DNA of 64,000 nucleotides, from the NCBI RefSeq assembly GCF_044901685.1, contig NZ_JBJDPS010000008.1, forward strand, positions 1 to 64,000, given 5' to 3'. How positions within the stretch are numbered: the first letter of the stretch is position 1; every line of letters begins with the position of its first letter. The notes below the pieces were generated by a model, which worked only from the letters and a program-made list of their open reading frames with translations, had not been told where the DNA came from and made no database searches. This stretch comes from Micromonospora_G sp044901685 (lineage in GTDB: Bacteria > Actinomycetota > Actinomycetes > Mycobacteriales > Micromonosporaceae). Both the position numbers and the translations under genes were made by a program. Below are positions 1-7,830 of this stretch, in pieces.

Positions 1-21
1 CCAGGATCAAACTCTCCAACA
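1..21 (-). rRNA. rrs: 16S rRNA gene, 5' end only (partial)
   Basis: Read on the minus strand the first bases end in GGAGAGTTTGATCCTGG, the near-universal start of bacterial 16S rRNA. Only the 5' tip is inside the window; the gene continues to the left. The exact mature 5' end is uncertain by a few bases. Confidence 0.93.
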
Positions 22-140
22 AAAACTTGGAAAACCAATCCCGACAACAAAAAGTTGCCAAAGGAATCCAGACCAAACAGATCACAATAAAGCGACCAGC
101 CGGCCCGGGGTAAAAATCATAATTGGCACTGGCTTATCAA

Positions 141-168
141 GCACCCTGTTGAGTTCTCAAAGAACAAC
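141..168 (-). promoter_or_regulatory. boxA-like antitermination element of the rRNA leader
   Basis: The minus strand reads GTTCTTTGAGAACTCAACAG, the motif found in actinobacterial rRNA leaders and 16S-23S spacers and compared with the boxA antitermination signal. It lies about 120 bases upstream of the 16S 5' end and downstream of the promoter, as expected for a leader element. Confidence 0.7.
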
Positions 169-223
169 CACACACCGAAGAACTGCTCTCACATTCGAGA
201 ACCGCCCTCGGGGCAACTCACCT

Positions 224-252
224 AACTTACCCGCCCGGTTTGGCGTTGTCAA
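224..252 (-). promoter_or_regulatory. rRNA operon promoter (TTGACA-N17-TAAGTT)
   Basis: On the minus strand a perfect -35 TTGACA (252 to 247) is followed after exactly 17 bases by a -10-like TAAGTT (229 to 224). It fits the principal vegetative sigma factor and points at the 16S gene about 200 bases away. Confidence 0.75.
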
Positions 253-545
253 GCCCATATCTTGGACTTTCTTCGCTTCATCCGAGTTTCCCCGCGCTCG
301 CGCCCACCGTCACCGGTGGTCACTACTGTCCGAGGGAGGCCCACAGACCGGCCGATAGTCGCTCAGCGACACATCCGCCCGGCTCCTGCCGGCCCCGAGT
401 ACTCTACCCGGTTGGCTTCGCGATCTCAACCCGGTTCAACCGGCGATTCGCACCACCCGGACCAGCCTCGCTCGGCGGTCACCCGCCACGAGCCTGGGCG
501 CTTGCGGTTCCGGCCGTTTTGTCCGGTGTTCCGCTTGCAGAGAGA

Positions 546-575
546 AAGTTACGCGAAGGACTCTCCGAGAAGCAA
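546..575 (-). promoter_or_regulatory. possible second rRNA promoter
   Basis: TTGCTT and TAACTT hexamers on the minus strand, 18 bases apart, lie about 300 bases upstream of the main promoter. Actinobacterial rRNA operons often have several promoters, but this match is much weaker than the one at 224-252. Confidence 0.3.
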
Positions 576-616
576 ATCAACGTCCGTCACCGTATTGCGA
601 CGCCAGTCGTGCCAGA

Positions 617-850
617 GTGGCATCCATGGTCGCCGTACCGGAGCATGCCCCTCTCGCCGCAGACGCCGTCGTCGGTCTGCTGCTCCCCTTCTGGCAGCTC
701 GTCATCGGAAGTCTCGTGCTGGTGGCGCTGGTCGTGTCCGTACGCCGGCTGGCCCGACGCGGCCCCAGCAGGATGACCACGGGTCTCCTGGTGACGGCGG
801 CGGCCATCATCGGGCTCGCGCTCATCGGCGTCTTCCTCGAAGGACGCTGA
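617..850 (+). CDS. small two-helix membrane protein, unknown function
   Basis: The 77-residue product has two hydrophobic segments, roughly residues 19-41 (VVGLLLPFWQLVIGSLVLVA) and 54-72. They are separated by a basic loop, RRLARRGPSRM, consistent with a small inner-membrane protein. The start is either GTG at 617 or ATG at 626; neither has a convincing ribosome-binding site. It is convergent with the amidase gene at 892. I do not recognise a family. The composition is protein-like and the two helices are clear, so it is probably real. Confidence 0.6.
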   Translation: MASMVAVPEHAPLAADAVVGLLLPFWQLVIGSLVLVALVVSVRRLARRGPSRMTTGLLVTAAAIIGLALIGVFLEGR

Positions 851-891
851 CCGGGGCCGGACGGCCGCTGGTCGGGAACCCCACGCCCGGG

Positions 892-1689
892 TCAGAGACG
901 GCGGTTGGCCAGACTCGGCAGCTCGGCGCGGATGGTGGCCAGCCGCTCCAGGTCCAGGTCGACACAGACCACACCGACCGTGTCCGGCGCCTGGCCGAGG
1001 ATCGTCCCCCACGGGTCGATCACCATGCTGCGACCGAAACAGGTCCGCCCCGGCTCGTGATCACCGATCTGGGCGGCGGCGGCCACAAAACACTGGTTCT
1101 CGATCGCCCTCGCCCGCAGCAGGACCTCCCAGTGGTCCCGTCCCGTGTGCAACATGAACGCGGCGGGCACCACCAGCAACTGGGCACCCCCGGCCACGGC
1201 AAGCTGTCGGTACAGCTCCGGGAAGCGCAGGTCGTAACAGATCGAGAGACCGACGCGTACGCCGTCGACGGTGACCGTGACCGGCTCCGGCCCCGGGGCC
1301 ACGCCCCTGGACTCCAGGTAGGAGACCCGCCCGGGGATCTCCACGTCGTACAGGTGGATTTTGCGGTACGTCGCGCTCAGCTCGCCGTCGCGGTCGAAGA
1401 CCAACGACGTGTTGTACGTGTGCTCCGGGTCGGGACCGACCTCGTGGAACGAACCAGCGTGCACCCAGATGCCGAGCCGCCGCGCGGCCGAGGCGAAGAA
1501 CTCGGCGAACTCGCCGTCAACCGGCTCGGGCTTCGGCTGCCTCGACGCCGGACCGAGATAGTCGACGTACTCAGGGAGGATCGCCAGGTCCGCGCCGGCC
1601 GCCGCGGCCCGGTCCAGCAGCTCGCCGGCCGCCGCGAGATTGGCTTGCCGGTCATCGCGGGCGTTGAGCTGGCAGACGGCGACACGCAT
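892..1689 (-). CDS. carbon-nitrogen hydrolase (nitrilase superfamily)
   Basis: The 265-residue protein has the complete Glu-Lys-Cys triad of the nitrilase superfamily: E40 in ILPEYVDYLG, K110 in YRKIHLYD and C151 in GLSICYDLRFPEL. Length and motifs match the Nit1/NitFhit-like branch that includes deaminated-glutathione amidase and omega-amidase enzymes, which hydrolyse small amides in the cytoplasm. The exact substrate cannot be read from the sequence. The start ATG is followed directly by the typical N-terminal strand RVAVCQLN. It lies downstream of clpX on the same strand with a short gap and may share its transcript. Confidence 0.88.
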   Translation of the reverse strand: MRVAVCQLNARDDRQANLAAAGELLDRAAAAGADLAILPEYVDYLGPASRQPKPEPVDGEFAEFFASAARRLGIWVHAGSFHEVGPDPEHTYNTSLVFDRDGELSATYRKIHLYDVEIPGRVSYLESRGVAPGPEPVTVTVDGVRVGLSICYDLRFPELYRQLAVAGGAQLLVVPAAFMLHTGRDHWEVLLRARAIENQCFVAAAAQIGDHEPGRTCFGRSMVIDPWGTILGQAPDTVGVVCVDLDLERLATIRAELPSLANRRL

Positions 1690-1734
1690 GCGCTGAGCGT
1701 ACGGGCCGCCGCCCGCCCTGGACCAGACCCGGAC

Positions 1735-3027
1735 TCAGGCCGATTTCTCCTCGCGGTCACGCCGACGCCGGCCGGTGAACTCACGCGGCACGATGGTCGG
1801 GTTGACGTTCTCCAGGACCACCTCGCGGGTGATCAGGACCCGGGCGGCGTCGGGGTTGCTCGGCACCTCGTACATCACGGAGAGGAGGACCTCCTCCAGG
1901 ATGGCCCGCAGACCACGGGCTCCCGTCCCCCGGAGCATCGCCTGGTCGGCGATGGCGGCCAGGGCCTCCGGCTCGAACTCCAGCTCGACACCGTCGAGCT
2001 CGAAGAGCCGTTGGAACTGCCGCACCAACGCGTTGCGCGGCTCGGTCAGGATCCGCACCAGCGCCTCGCGGTCCAGGCTCCGTACGTTCGTGATCACCGG
2101 CAGACGACCGATGAACTCGGGGATCAGGCCGAACTTGAGCATGTCCTCCGGCATCACCTTGCCGAAGATGTCGTCGGTCGACCGCTCGGAGACGGCCCGG
2201 AGGTGGGCACCGAAGCCGGTCCCGCCCTGTCCGGTCCGGGACTCGATGATCTGGTCCAGCCCGGCAAAGGCGCCACCGCAGATGAACAGCACGTTGGTGG
2301 TGTCGATCTGGATGAACTCCTGGTGCGGGTGCTTACGGCCACCCTGCGGCGGCACGTTCGCCACCGTCCCTTCCAGGATCTTGAGCAGGGCCTGCTGGAC
2401 ACCCTCGCCGGAGACGTCCCGAGTGATCGACGGGTTCTCCGACTTGCGGGCGATCTTGTCGACCTCGTCGATGTAGATGATGCCGGTCTCGGCCCGCTTG
2501 ATGTCGTAGTCAGCGGCCTGGATCAGCTTCAGCAGGATGTTTTCGACGTCCTCGCCGACGTAGCCCGCCTCGGTCAGCGCGGTCGCGTCCGCGATCGCGA
2601 ACGGCACGTTGAGCATCCGGGCGAGGGTCTGCGCCAGGTGGGTCTTGCCGCAACCGGTGGGGCCGATGAGCATGATGTTGGACTTGGCCAGCTCGACCGC
2701 GTCGTTGCCCGACCCCGGTGCGCCGGCGGCCTCCGCCTGGATCCGCTTGTAGTGGTTGTACACCGCCACCGAGAGGGCTTTTTTCGCCTGCTCCTGGCCG
2801 ACCACGTAGTTGTCGAGGAACTGGCGGATCTCCATCGGCTTGGGAAGCTCTTCCCACTTCACCTCGCCGGACTCGGCCAGCTCCTCTTCGATGATCTCGT
2901 TACAGAGGTCGATGCACTCGTCGCAGATGTAGACCCCTGGGCCCGCGATGAGCTTCTTGACCTGCTTCTGTGACTTGCCACAGAAGGAGCACTTCAGTAG
3001 GTCGCCGCCGTCGCCGATCCGTGCCAC
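1735..3027 (-). CDS. clpX: ATP-dependent Clp protease ATP-binding subunit ClpX
   Basis: The 430-residue AAA+ unfoldase delivers substrates to the ClpP1P2 peptidase. The N-terminal zinc-binding domain has C13, C16, C35 and C38. The AAA+ core shows Walker A GPTGCGKTH, Walker B IIYIDEVDKI, and the FICGGAF and GTGFGAHL regions typical of ClpX, including the ClpP-contacting loop zone. Length is standard. A strong hairpin (3188-3225) separates it from clpP2 upstream, so it probably has its own promoter in the 200-base gap. Identification is secure. Confidence 0.98.
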   Translation of the reverse strand: MARIGDGGDLLKCSFCGKSQKQVKKLIAGPGVYICDECIDLCNEIIEEELAESGEVKWEELPKPMEIRQFLDNYVVGQEQAKKALSVAVYNHYKRIQAEAAGAPGSGNDAVELAKSNIMLIGPTGCGKTHLAQTLARMLNVPFAIADATALTEAGYVGEDVENILLKLIQAADYDIKRAETGIIYIDEVDKIARKSENPSITRDVSGEGVQQALLKILEGTVANVPPQGGRKHPHQEFIQIDTTNVLFICGGAFAGLDQIIESRTGQGGTGFGAHLRAVSERSTDDIFGKVMPEDMLKFGLIPEFIGRLPVITNVRSLDREALVRILTEPRNALVRQFQRLFELDGVELEFEPEALAAIADQAMLRGTGARGLRAILEEVLLSVMYEVPSNPDAARVLITREVVLENVNPTIVPREFTGRRRRDREEKSA

Positions 3028-3187
3028 CTACGTTCTCCCTGCGCTCATCGGCCGGATCAACCCGGCCCTGGCCTGAGGACGGTACGCCTCGTCGGTCTAG
3101 ATCGCCCGCCGGACTGACCGGCGAAGCGGTGCAGACCCGACGTTACTCGCTGCCGGAGCTTTCTCCGACCCCCAAAACCGGGTGTGT

Positions 3188-3225
3188 CAGAGGTCGGCCG
3201 ACGAATCCAGGCCGGCCGACCTCTG
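3188..3225 (-). terminator. hairpin terminator after clpP2
   Basis: Perfect 13-bp arms, CAGAGGTCGGCCG and CGGCCGACCTCTG, with a 12-base loop. It starts about 12 bases beyond the clpP2 stop codon and would separate clpP1P2 transcription from clpX. No T-run is evident, as is common in actinobacteria. Confidence 0.7.
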
Positions 3226-3236
3226 GGACACCTTGG

Positions 3237-3899
3237 TCAGCTAGCGGCGTTCGCCGCGAGCAGGCCCTTCTTACGGCTGGTCAGGATGGTGTCGACCAGG
3301 CCGTACTCGCGGGACTCCTCCGCGGTCATGATCTTGTCACGGTCGATGTCCTTGCGGACCTTGTCGACCGGCTGGTTCGAGTGCCGCGAGAGCATCTCCT
3401 CCAGTTGGGTACGCATTCGCAGGATCTCCCGAGCCTGGATCTCGATGTCCGAGCCCTGCCCGTAGCCGCCCTCGGTGGCCGGCTGGTGGATGATGATCCG
3501 CGAGTGCGGCAGCGCCATCCGCTTGCCCGGCGTGCCGGCGGCGAGGAGCACCGCGGCGGCGCTGGCGGCCTGCCCGAGGCAGACCGTCTGGATGTCCGGG
3601 CGGACGTACTGCATGGTGTCGTAGATCGCCGTCATGGCCGTGAACGAGCCACCGGGCGAGTTGATGTACATGATGATGTCGCGGTCCGGGTCGGTGCCCT
3701 CCAGCGTCAGCAGCTGGGCCATCACGTCGTTCGCCGACGCGTCGTCCACCTGGACACCGAGGAAGATGATCCGGTCCTCGAACAGCTTGTTGTACGGGTT
3801 CGACTCCTTCACCCCGTACGAGGTGCGCTCGACGAACGACGGCAGAACGTACCGGTTGTGTACGGGTGCGAACTGCGGCGGCAGCGTCAGGTCAGTCAT
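3237..3899 (-). CDS. clpP2: ATP-dependent Clp protease proteolytic subunit ClpP2
   Basis: The 220-residue serine peptidase subunit begins TDLTLPPQFAPVHNRYVLP, the usual ClpP2 start. The catalytic Ser lies in GQAASAAAVLLAAG, the catalytic His in PHSRIIIHQP, and the DRDIIMYINSPGG strand is present. Actinobacterial Clp protease needs both ClpP1 and ClpP2 rings. The longer open frame to 4007 runs into clpP1; ATG at 3899, eleven bases after the clpP1 stop, is the better start. It is co-transcribed with clpP1. Confidence 0.96.
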   Translation of the reverse strand: MTDLTLPPQFAPVHNRYVLPSFVERTSYGVKESNPYNKLFEDRIIFLGVQVDDASANDVMAQLLTLEGTDPDRDIIMYINSPGGSFTAMTAIYDTMQYVRPDIQTVCLGQAASAAAVLLAAGTPGKRMALPHSRIIIHQPATEGGYGQGSDIEIQAREILRMRTQLEEMLSRHSNQPVDKVRKDIDRDKIMTAEESREYGLVDTILTSRKKGLLAANAAS

Positions 3900-3910
3900 C
3901 GTCCAGCTCC

Positions 3911-4552
3911 TCAGCTCAGGGTCCCGGCGCCTTCCGGAACCTGCGTGGCTCCGGTGATCACCTTGTCGATGAAGCCGTAGTCCTTGGCTTCCTCCGCGGT
4001 GAACCAACGGTCCCGGTCGGAGTCGGCCTCGATCGCCGCCTGGTCCTGCCCGGTGTGGAACGCGACCCGATCCTGGAACATCCGCTTCGTGTACAGCATC
4101 TGCTCGGCCTGGATCGCGATGTCCGACGCCGTGCCACCCATTCCACCGGACGGCTGGTGCATCATGATCCGCGCGTGCGGGAGCGCGTACCGCTTGCCCT
4201 TGGTGCCGGCGCAGAGGAGTAGCTGGCCCATGCTCGCGGCCATGCCCATCGCGACGGTGGACACGTCGTTGTCGATGAACTGCATCGTGTCGTAGATCGC
4301 CATGCCGGAGTAGACCGAGCCACCCGGCGAGTTGATCCAGAGGTTGATGTCGCGGTCGGGGTCCTCCGCGGCGAGCAGCAGCAGCTGTGCGCAGATGCGG
4401 TTGGCGACCTGGTCCGTCACCTCGCTGCCCAGGAAGATGATGCGTTCCTTGAGCAGCCGGTTGTAGACCGAGTCGTCGAGGTTGCCAATTGAGTCCCCAC
4501 CGCGGGCTTCAACAGCCCGCAGGGGCATCGCTGGGATGTTCATTTCGGTCAT
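3911..4552 (-). CDS. clpP1: ATP-dependent Clp protease proteolytic subunit ClpP1
   Basis: The 213-residue ClpP serine peptidase has catalytic Ser in GMAASMGQLLLCAG, His in PHARIMMHQPSGG and the DRDINLWINSPGGSV strand. It forms the mixed ClpP1P2 barrel with the next gene. The start ATG at 4552 is preceded by GAAGGG; a second ATG three codons in is possible. A ClgR-like operator lies 83 bases upstream, and a terminator hairpin separates it from tig, so this gene probably heads its own transcript with clpP2. Confidence 0.96.
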   Translation of the reverse strand: MTEMNIPAMPLRAVEARGGDSIGNLDDSVYNRLLKERIIFLGSEVTDQVANRICAQLLLLAAEDPDRDINLWINSPGGSVYSGMAIYDTMQFIDNDVSTVAMGMAASMGQLLLCAGTKGKRYALPHARIMMHQPSGGMGGTASDIAIQAEQMLYTKRMFQDRVAFHTGQDQAAIEADSDRDRWFTAEEAKDYGFIDKVITGATQVPEGAGTLS

Positions 4553-4634
4553 GGCAGCCCTTCGCTCTCCGTACCGTCTTACGCCCGACACTAACCGCTG
4601 CGGGGGGCCGGAGCTTCCTCCTCCGGGCACTGTT

Positions 4635-4645
4635 CGCTTTAAGCG
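4635..4645 (-). promoter_or_regulatory. ClgR-like operator upstream of clpP1
   Basis: The minus strand reads CGCTTAAAGCG, matching the core CGCYNANRGCG of the ClgR box described in corynebacteria and related actinobacteria. ClgR activates clp protease genes there. It sits in the clpP1 promoter region, 83 bases before the start codon. The flanking W positions match only on one side. Confidence 0.55.
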
Positions 4646-4696
4646 CAGCTACCCGATCGCCTCCGGCGCAGCTCCTGCGGAGCGCCCCGGGAAGGG

Positions 4697-4735
4697 TTCC
4701 GGCCGCCGCGCGGAAGACCCGCGTGGCGGCCGGAA
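4697..4735 (-). terminator. hairpin terminator after tig
   Basis: Arms TTCCGGCCGCC and GGCGGCCGGAA pair perfectly over 11 bp, with further pairing inside. It lies 13 bases after the tig stop codon. On the minus strand the stem is preceded by a TTTT stretch. Confidence 0.65.
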
Positions 4736-4747
4736 AAGGCCCGTCGA

Positions 4748-6100
4748 TCAGTGCTGGTGCGCGTGGTTGTGTTCCTCGTCAGCCGCGGCGCGCAGCGCGT
4801 CCAGGCTGACCGCGTTGCCGGCCGAGTCGGTGATCTTGATGCGGTCCATCACCGAGGCCAGCGCCTTGCCGCGACGTACGTCACCGAAGACCGCGCCAGC
4901 CGTGCCGGAGCGGGCGAGCTGGTCGTAGTACTGCTGCGGAGCCATACCGGCGCGCTGTGCCCGGTGCACGATCTCGTGTCCGAATTCGTCGTCGGAGACC
5001 TGGACGTCCTCGGCGTCGGCCAGGGTGTCCAGCAGGAGCTGGACCCGTACGCCCTCGGTGGCCGCCTCGGTCAGCTCGGCGTCGATCTGCTCCTCGGTCT
5101 TCTCCTCGGCGGCGAGGTACTCCTCCAGGGAGGCGCCGATCCGCTCGAGCTGGTCGACCATGGCCTGCTTGCGGTTCTCCACCTCGTCGCGGACGACACC
5201 CTCCGGCGCCGGCACCTCGGAGGCGTCCACGAGCTGCTTGAGAGCCTTGTCCCGGGCCGCGTAGATCTGCTCGACCTGCTTGTTGCGGGTGATCCGCTCC
5301 CGCAGGTCGTCACGGAGCTGCTCCAGCGTGTCGAACTCGCTGGCGAGCTGGGCGAAGTCGTCGTCCAGCGGGGGCAGTTCCTTCTCCTTGACCGTACGCA
5401 CGGTCACCGCGACGTCCGCGTCCTGGCCGGCGAAGTCGCCGCCCACGAGCTGGGTCACGAAGGTGGTCGAGTCGCCGGCGGAGAGGCCGACCAGGACCTC
5501 GTCCAGCCCGGGGAGGAGCTGCTTGCTGCCGACCTCGTGCGAGATGTTGGTCGCCGAGCCGCCCGGGACCTCCTCGCCGTTCACCGTCGCGGCCAAATCG
5601 ATCTGGGTGTAGTCGCCCTCCTGAGCGGCCCGCTCGACCGTCTTCAGCGTGGCGAAGCGCTCCCGCAGGCCCTTGACCTGCTCGTCGACCTCGCTGTCGT
5701 CGATCTTCAGCTCGTCGACGGTCACCTCGACCGTGGTGAAGTCGGGCAGCGTGATCTCGGGGCGGACGTCGACCTCGGCGGTGAACTTCAGCGCGTCACC
5801 GTCGTTGAACTCGGTGATCTCGACCTCAGGGCGACCCAGGGTCTTGACGTCGTGCTCGCGGACGGCGGCCAGGATGTTCTCCGGGATGGCCTCCTGTACC
5901 GCCTCGTTCAGCACGGTGCCCCGGCCGACCCGCTGGTCGATCACGTTCGACGGCACCTTGCCCTTGCGGAAACCGGGCACCGTGACCTGCTGGGCGATCT
6001 CCCGGTACGCCTTCTTGAGGCTCGGCTCGAGCTCGACGAACGGCACCTCGATGGCGAGCCGCACGCGCGTCGGGCTCAAAGTCTCGACGGTGCTCTTCAC
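4748..6100 (-). CDS. tig: trigger factor, ribosome-associated chaperone/prolyl isomerase
   Basis: The 450-residue protein has the three-part trigger factor layout. An N-terminal ribosome-binding domain carries the signature GFRKGKVPSNVIDQRVGRGT. A central FKBP-type isomerase domain starts around residue 160 (QEGDYTQIDLAATVNG). A long helical C-terminal chaperone domain ends in a His-containing tail, EEHNHAHQH. The position upstream of clpP1-clpP2-clpX is the standard bacterial order. It binds nascent chains at the ribosome exit. Start ATG at 6100 follows an AAGGAG ribosome-binding site. Confidence 0.97.
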   Translation of the reverse strand: MKSTVETLSPTRVRLAIEVPFVELEPSLKKAYREIAQQVTVPGFRKGKVPSNVIDQRVGRGTVLNEAVQEAIPENILAAVREHDVKTLGRPEVEITEFNDGDALKFTAEVDVRPEITLPDFTTVEVTVDELKIDDSEVDEQVKGLRERFATLKTVERAAQEGDYTQIDLAATVNGEEVPGGSATNISHEVGSKQLLPGLDEVLVGLSAGDSTTFVTQLVGGDFAGQDADVAVTVRTVKEKELPPLDDDFAQLASEFDTLEQLRDDLRERITRNKQVEQIYAARDKALKQLVDASEVPAPEGVVRDEVENRKQAMVDQLERIGASLEEYLAAEEKTEEQIDAELTEAATEGVRVQLLLDTLADAEDVQVSDDEFGHEIVHRAQRAGMAPQQYYDQLARSGTAGAVFGDVRRGKALASVMDRIKITDSAGNAVSLDALRAAADEEHNHAHQH

Positions 6101-6214
6101 AGGCGTACTCCTTGACGGATCTCAGACTTGTCATGGGCGTGATTCAGCCCATCGAGTGTAGGCGAGCCGTCTCAAGGGCCCTGCGGCGCCCGACACCGCG
6201 GTGGTGGATCACAG

Positions 6215-6288
6215 TCGGGGTGGCGGGATTTGAACCCACGGCCCCTCGCTCCCAAAGCGAGTGCGCTACCAAGCTGCGCCACACCCCG
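6215..6288 (-). tRNA. tRNA-Pro (anticodon TGG)
   Basis: The 74-base cloverleaf on the minus strand has acceptor arms CGGGGTG and CACCCCG and discriminator A. The D arm is GCGC-AGCTTGGTA-GCGC, and the anticodon stem CTCGC/GCGAG holds loop TTTGGGA. The T arm has GGTTCAAAT. The 3' CCA is not encoded. Confidence 0.95.
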
Positions 6289-6511
6289 TGGCGACCAGCA
6301 GTGTATGCCTCCCCCGCCCGGTCGCGCCGCCTGGTATCCGCGCGTCGCGCCCGGCCGCCCTCCCGACGACGCTCACAGACCGCCGTGACCTGGGCTCTTT
6401 CAAGATCGGCGTACGGGCGAAGCGGGCGCTCGTCACAGCCGGGCGGATACCCCCGCGCGCTTCCGCAGCCGACCCAGTAAGCTATGGGCGCGTTCGGGTG
6501 ACCGGACGTGC

Positions 6512-6585
6512 GCGGGCGTAGCTCAATGGTAGAGCCTCAGTCTTCCAAACTGATTACGCGAGTTCGATTCTCGTCGCCCGCTCCA
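6512..6585 (+). tRNA. tRNA-Gly (anticodon TCC) with encoded CCA
   Basis: The acceptor arms are GCGGGCG and CGCCCGC, discriminator T, followed by an encoded CCA (6583-6585). The anticodon loop CTTCCAA gives TCC. The T loop GTTCGATTC is intact. Its 3' half is repeated imperfectly at 11684-11739, marking it as the integration site of the island that follows. Confidence 0.95.
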
Positions 6586-6602
6586 CAGCTCCCGGCCCAG
6601 GT
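6547..6602 (+). repeat. attL-like direct repeat (3' end of tRNA-Gly plus 17 bases)
   Basis: This 56-base stretch, from the anticodon stem through the CCA and 17 bases beyond, aligns without gaps to 11684-11739. I count 8 mismatches, 7 of them transitions. Repetition of a tRNA 3' end is the usual trace of tyrosine-integrase-mediated insertion. It is the intact tRNA side of the island. Confidence 0.75.
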
Positions 6603-6630
6603 CAGCGACATGATCGCTACACCTGGGCCG
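6593..6630. terminator. hairpin between tRNA-Gly and the small-gene operon
   Basis: CGGCCCAGGT (6593-6602) pairs perfectly with ACCTGGGCCG (6621-6630). It can terminate tRNA-Gly transcription rightward and the operon at 6617-7442 leftward; the stop codon of the last operon gene lies inside the right-hand side of the hairpin. Confidence 0.55.
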
Positions 6631-6883
6631 CACTGTTCCCAGCGCCTCCCCAAGACACGATCGGCGGGAAGTCGTACCCCTCCCCGCACCTCTTGCTCTC
6701 CATGCTCCGCCCCGGCAACCGGTACGGCACCAGACCGACCAGAGTCGCCCGCGCCACCAGTTCACTGACGTGGCTCACACAGAGATAACGCGCGTGCTCC
6801 AGCGAGGTCGGCCCGTACAACTCGACCCGCAGCAGCGCGGGTCGCCCGCAGCCGACCCGCTTCCAGGCCGCCGGCTCGGTCAC
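6617..6883 (-). CDS. hypothetical protein, third gene of a small-gene operon in the island
   Basis: The 88-residue product starts at GTG 6883, whose GTGA overlaps the TGA stop of the upstream gene by four bases, a classic sign of translational coupling. Its protein-like stretch includes RVELYGPTSLEHARYLCVSH and a C-terminal GYDFPPIVSWGG. I recognise no domain. No signal peptide or membrane helix is visible. The coupling and the composition make it a likely real gene. Confidence 0.55.
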   Translation of the reverse strand: MTEPAAWKRVGCGRPALLRVELYGPTSLEHARYLCVSHVSELVARATLVGLVPYRLPGRSMESKRCGEGYDFPPIVSWGGAGNSAAQV

Positions 6884-7107
6884 AGCTCCGCTCGCCCGGA
6901 AGACTCGCCTCGTCGGAGCAACTCGGCCGCACGCGCCTGTCGGTACTTCTTGATCTCTCCCCCTGCCCACAGGAGCTGGGGACAGCCATCCGCAGAGCAT
7001 TTCGAGCATGTCTTCGTCCGGTGCAGGTCGACGGTGTACCCCGCCGCGACCACCAGGACCGACGGAGAGTCGGGCTCATCCACCCCCATCACCGGATCGT
7101 CACCCAA
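6880..7107 (-). CDS. small Cys-containing protein, unknown function
   Basis: The product is up to 75 residues long, with three cysteines in TKTCSKCSADGCPQLLWAGG, a CxxC plus a further Cys that could bind a metal. The first half, SPSVLVVAAGYTVDLHRT, looks like beta strands. TTG at 7107 and ATG at 7089 are possible starts; the ATG is preceded by GGGTGA. It is the middle gene of a minus-strand operon, about 75 bases after the 86-residue gene and coupled to the 88-residue gene. Family not recognised. Confidence 0.55.
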   Translation of the reverse strand: MGDDPVMGVDEPDSPSVLVVAAGYTVDLHRTKTCSKCSADGCPQLLWAGGEIKKYRQARAAELLRRGESSGRAEL

Positions 7108-7181
7108 TCGGACGAACGCGCCGAAGTATCCGCCCGGCTGTCACGGTGATCCTCAGCGGCTCGCCAAGCTGTAGGCGGGTG

Positions 7182-7442
7182 TCAGACAAGACGTCTCCTC
7201 GGCGAGCGGGTGGCGGTTTTGGCGGGGATCAGTTGGAGTCCCTCCGGCTGGACGAACAGCTCGCGTTTCTCCACCGCCTCACCCCTGGCGTTCAGGACGT
7301 AGCCGGTGATCCAGGCCCAGCCGTCATAGGTCGGCTTCTCGCTCACCGAGATCACCCGCAGAATCAGCGGCGGAGCGCCGCCGAACTGCACCGACGCCCG
7401 TGCGTCGATCCGCAACACGTCACCTGCCTCAGGCACCCACAC
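7182..7442 (-). CDS. hypothetical protein, first gene of the small-gene operon
   Basis: The 86-residue product is beta-rich: GDVLRIDARASVQFGGAPPL, then YDGWAWITGYVLNARGEAVEK, ending with a basic tail SPRRRLV. GTG at 7442 is chosen because it follows GGGGGTTC and because residues upstream of it lose protein-like character. No known domain is recognised. It leads the operon running back towards tRNA-Gly. Confidence 0.55.
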   Translation of the reverse strand: MWVPEAGDVLRIDARASVQFGGAPPLILRVISVSEKPTYDGWAWITGYVLNARGEAVEKRELFVQPEGLQLIPAKTATRSPRRRLV

Positions 7443-7769
7443 ACGAACCCCCGAACGTTGGTTGAAGGGGCATCGAGGTGGGTGGACCTTCGAACGGCGC
7501 CGGTTGCCGGTCCAGCGGCCGGGGAGCACCGCCCACCCCGATGCCCAGCTCAGGAAGCCGTCGACCGACCCGATCCGCCGTGCTCCCCACACGACCACCG
7601 GAGCAGCATCCGTACGCGTTCACTTGCCCGCGCAACGGCGCGGAGGCTCGCACTGCGGGTGGCGTACCTCCGGCTCGTGAATGAAAAGGTGCAGTTCACC
7701 GTGGCTATCGAGCGCTCTGACATGGCCACCACTGTCCTCAATGCCTGGCCACGCTGGCACCACTCCACT
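7443..7769. other. intergenic region of the island, no gene identified
   Basis: About 330 bases between the divergent small-gene operon and the XRE regulator gene. Short open frames exist on both strands but none has a convincing start or protein-like composition. It should hold the promoter of the minus-strand operon. Confidence 0.5.
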
Positions 7770-7807
7770 GGACGACTACGGACGTCTGTAGATAGAGTGA
7801 GTCGTCC
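7770..7807. promoter_or_regulatory. inverted repeat upstream of the XRE regulator
   Basis: GGACGACT (7770-7777) and AGTCGTCC (7800-7807) form a perfect 8-bp inverted repeat spaced by 22 bases, with a TAGATA hexamer between them. It lies 23 bases before the regulator start and is a candidate autoregulatory operator. This is inferred from position and symmetry. Confidence 0.4.
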
Positions 7808-7830
7808 CTAGTTGTCCCCGGGAGGTTGGC

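Larger units (their letters stand above)
22..616 (-). other. rRNA operon leader and upstream region, no protein gene seen
   Basis: About 600 bases between the 16S 5' end and the first protein gene. The part nearest the rRNA is unusually AT-rich for this genome, as is normal for processed rRNA leaders. It contains a boxA-like element and at least one strong promoter, listed separately. Long open frames crossing it on the plus strand are antisense shadows and show no protein-like composition. Confidence 0.8.

Noticed and set aside
262..2973. Very long plus-strand open frame of about 900 codons over the rRNA leader, nitrilase and clpX
   Set aside because: It runs antisense to well-identified genes and has the Arg/Pro/Gly-rich composition of a third-position GC shadow frame.
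6523..6765. 80-codon minus-strand frame crossing tRNA-Gly
   Set aside because: It reads through the tRNA gene on the opposite strand, while the coupled 88-residue gene in another frame explains the adjacent sequence better.
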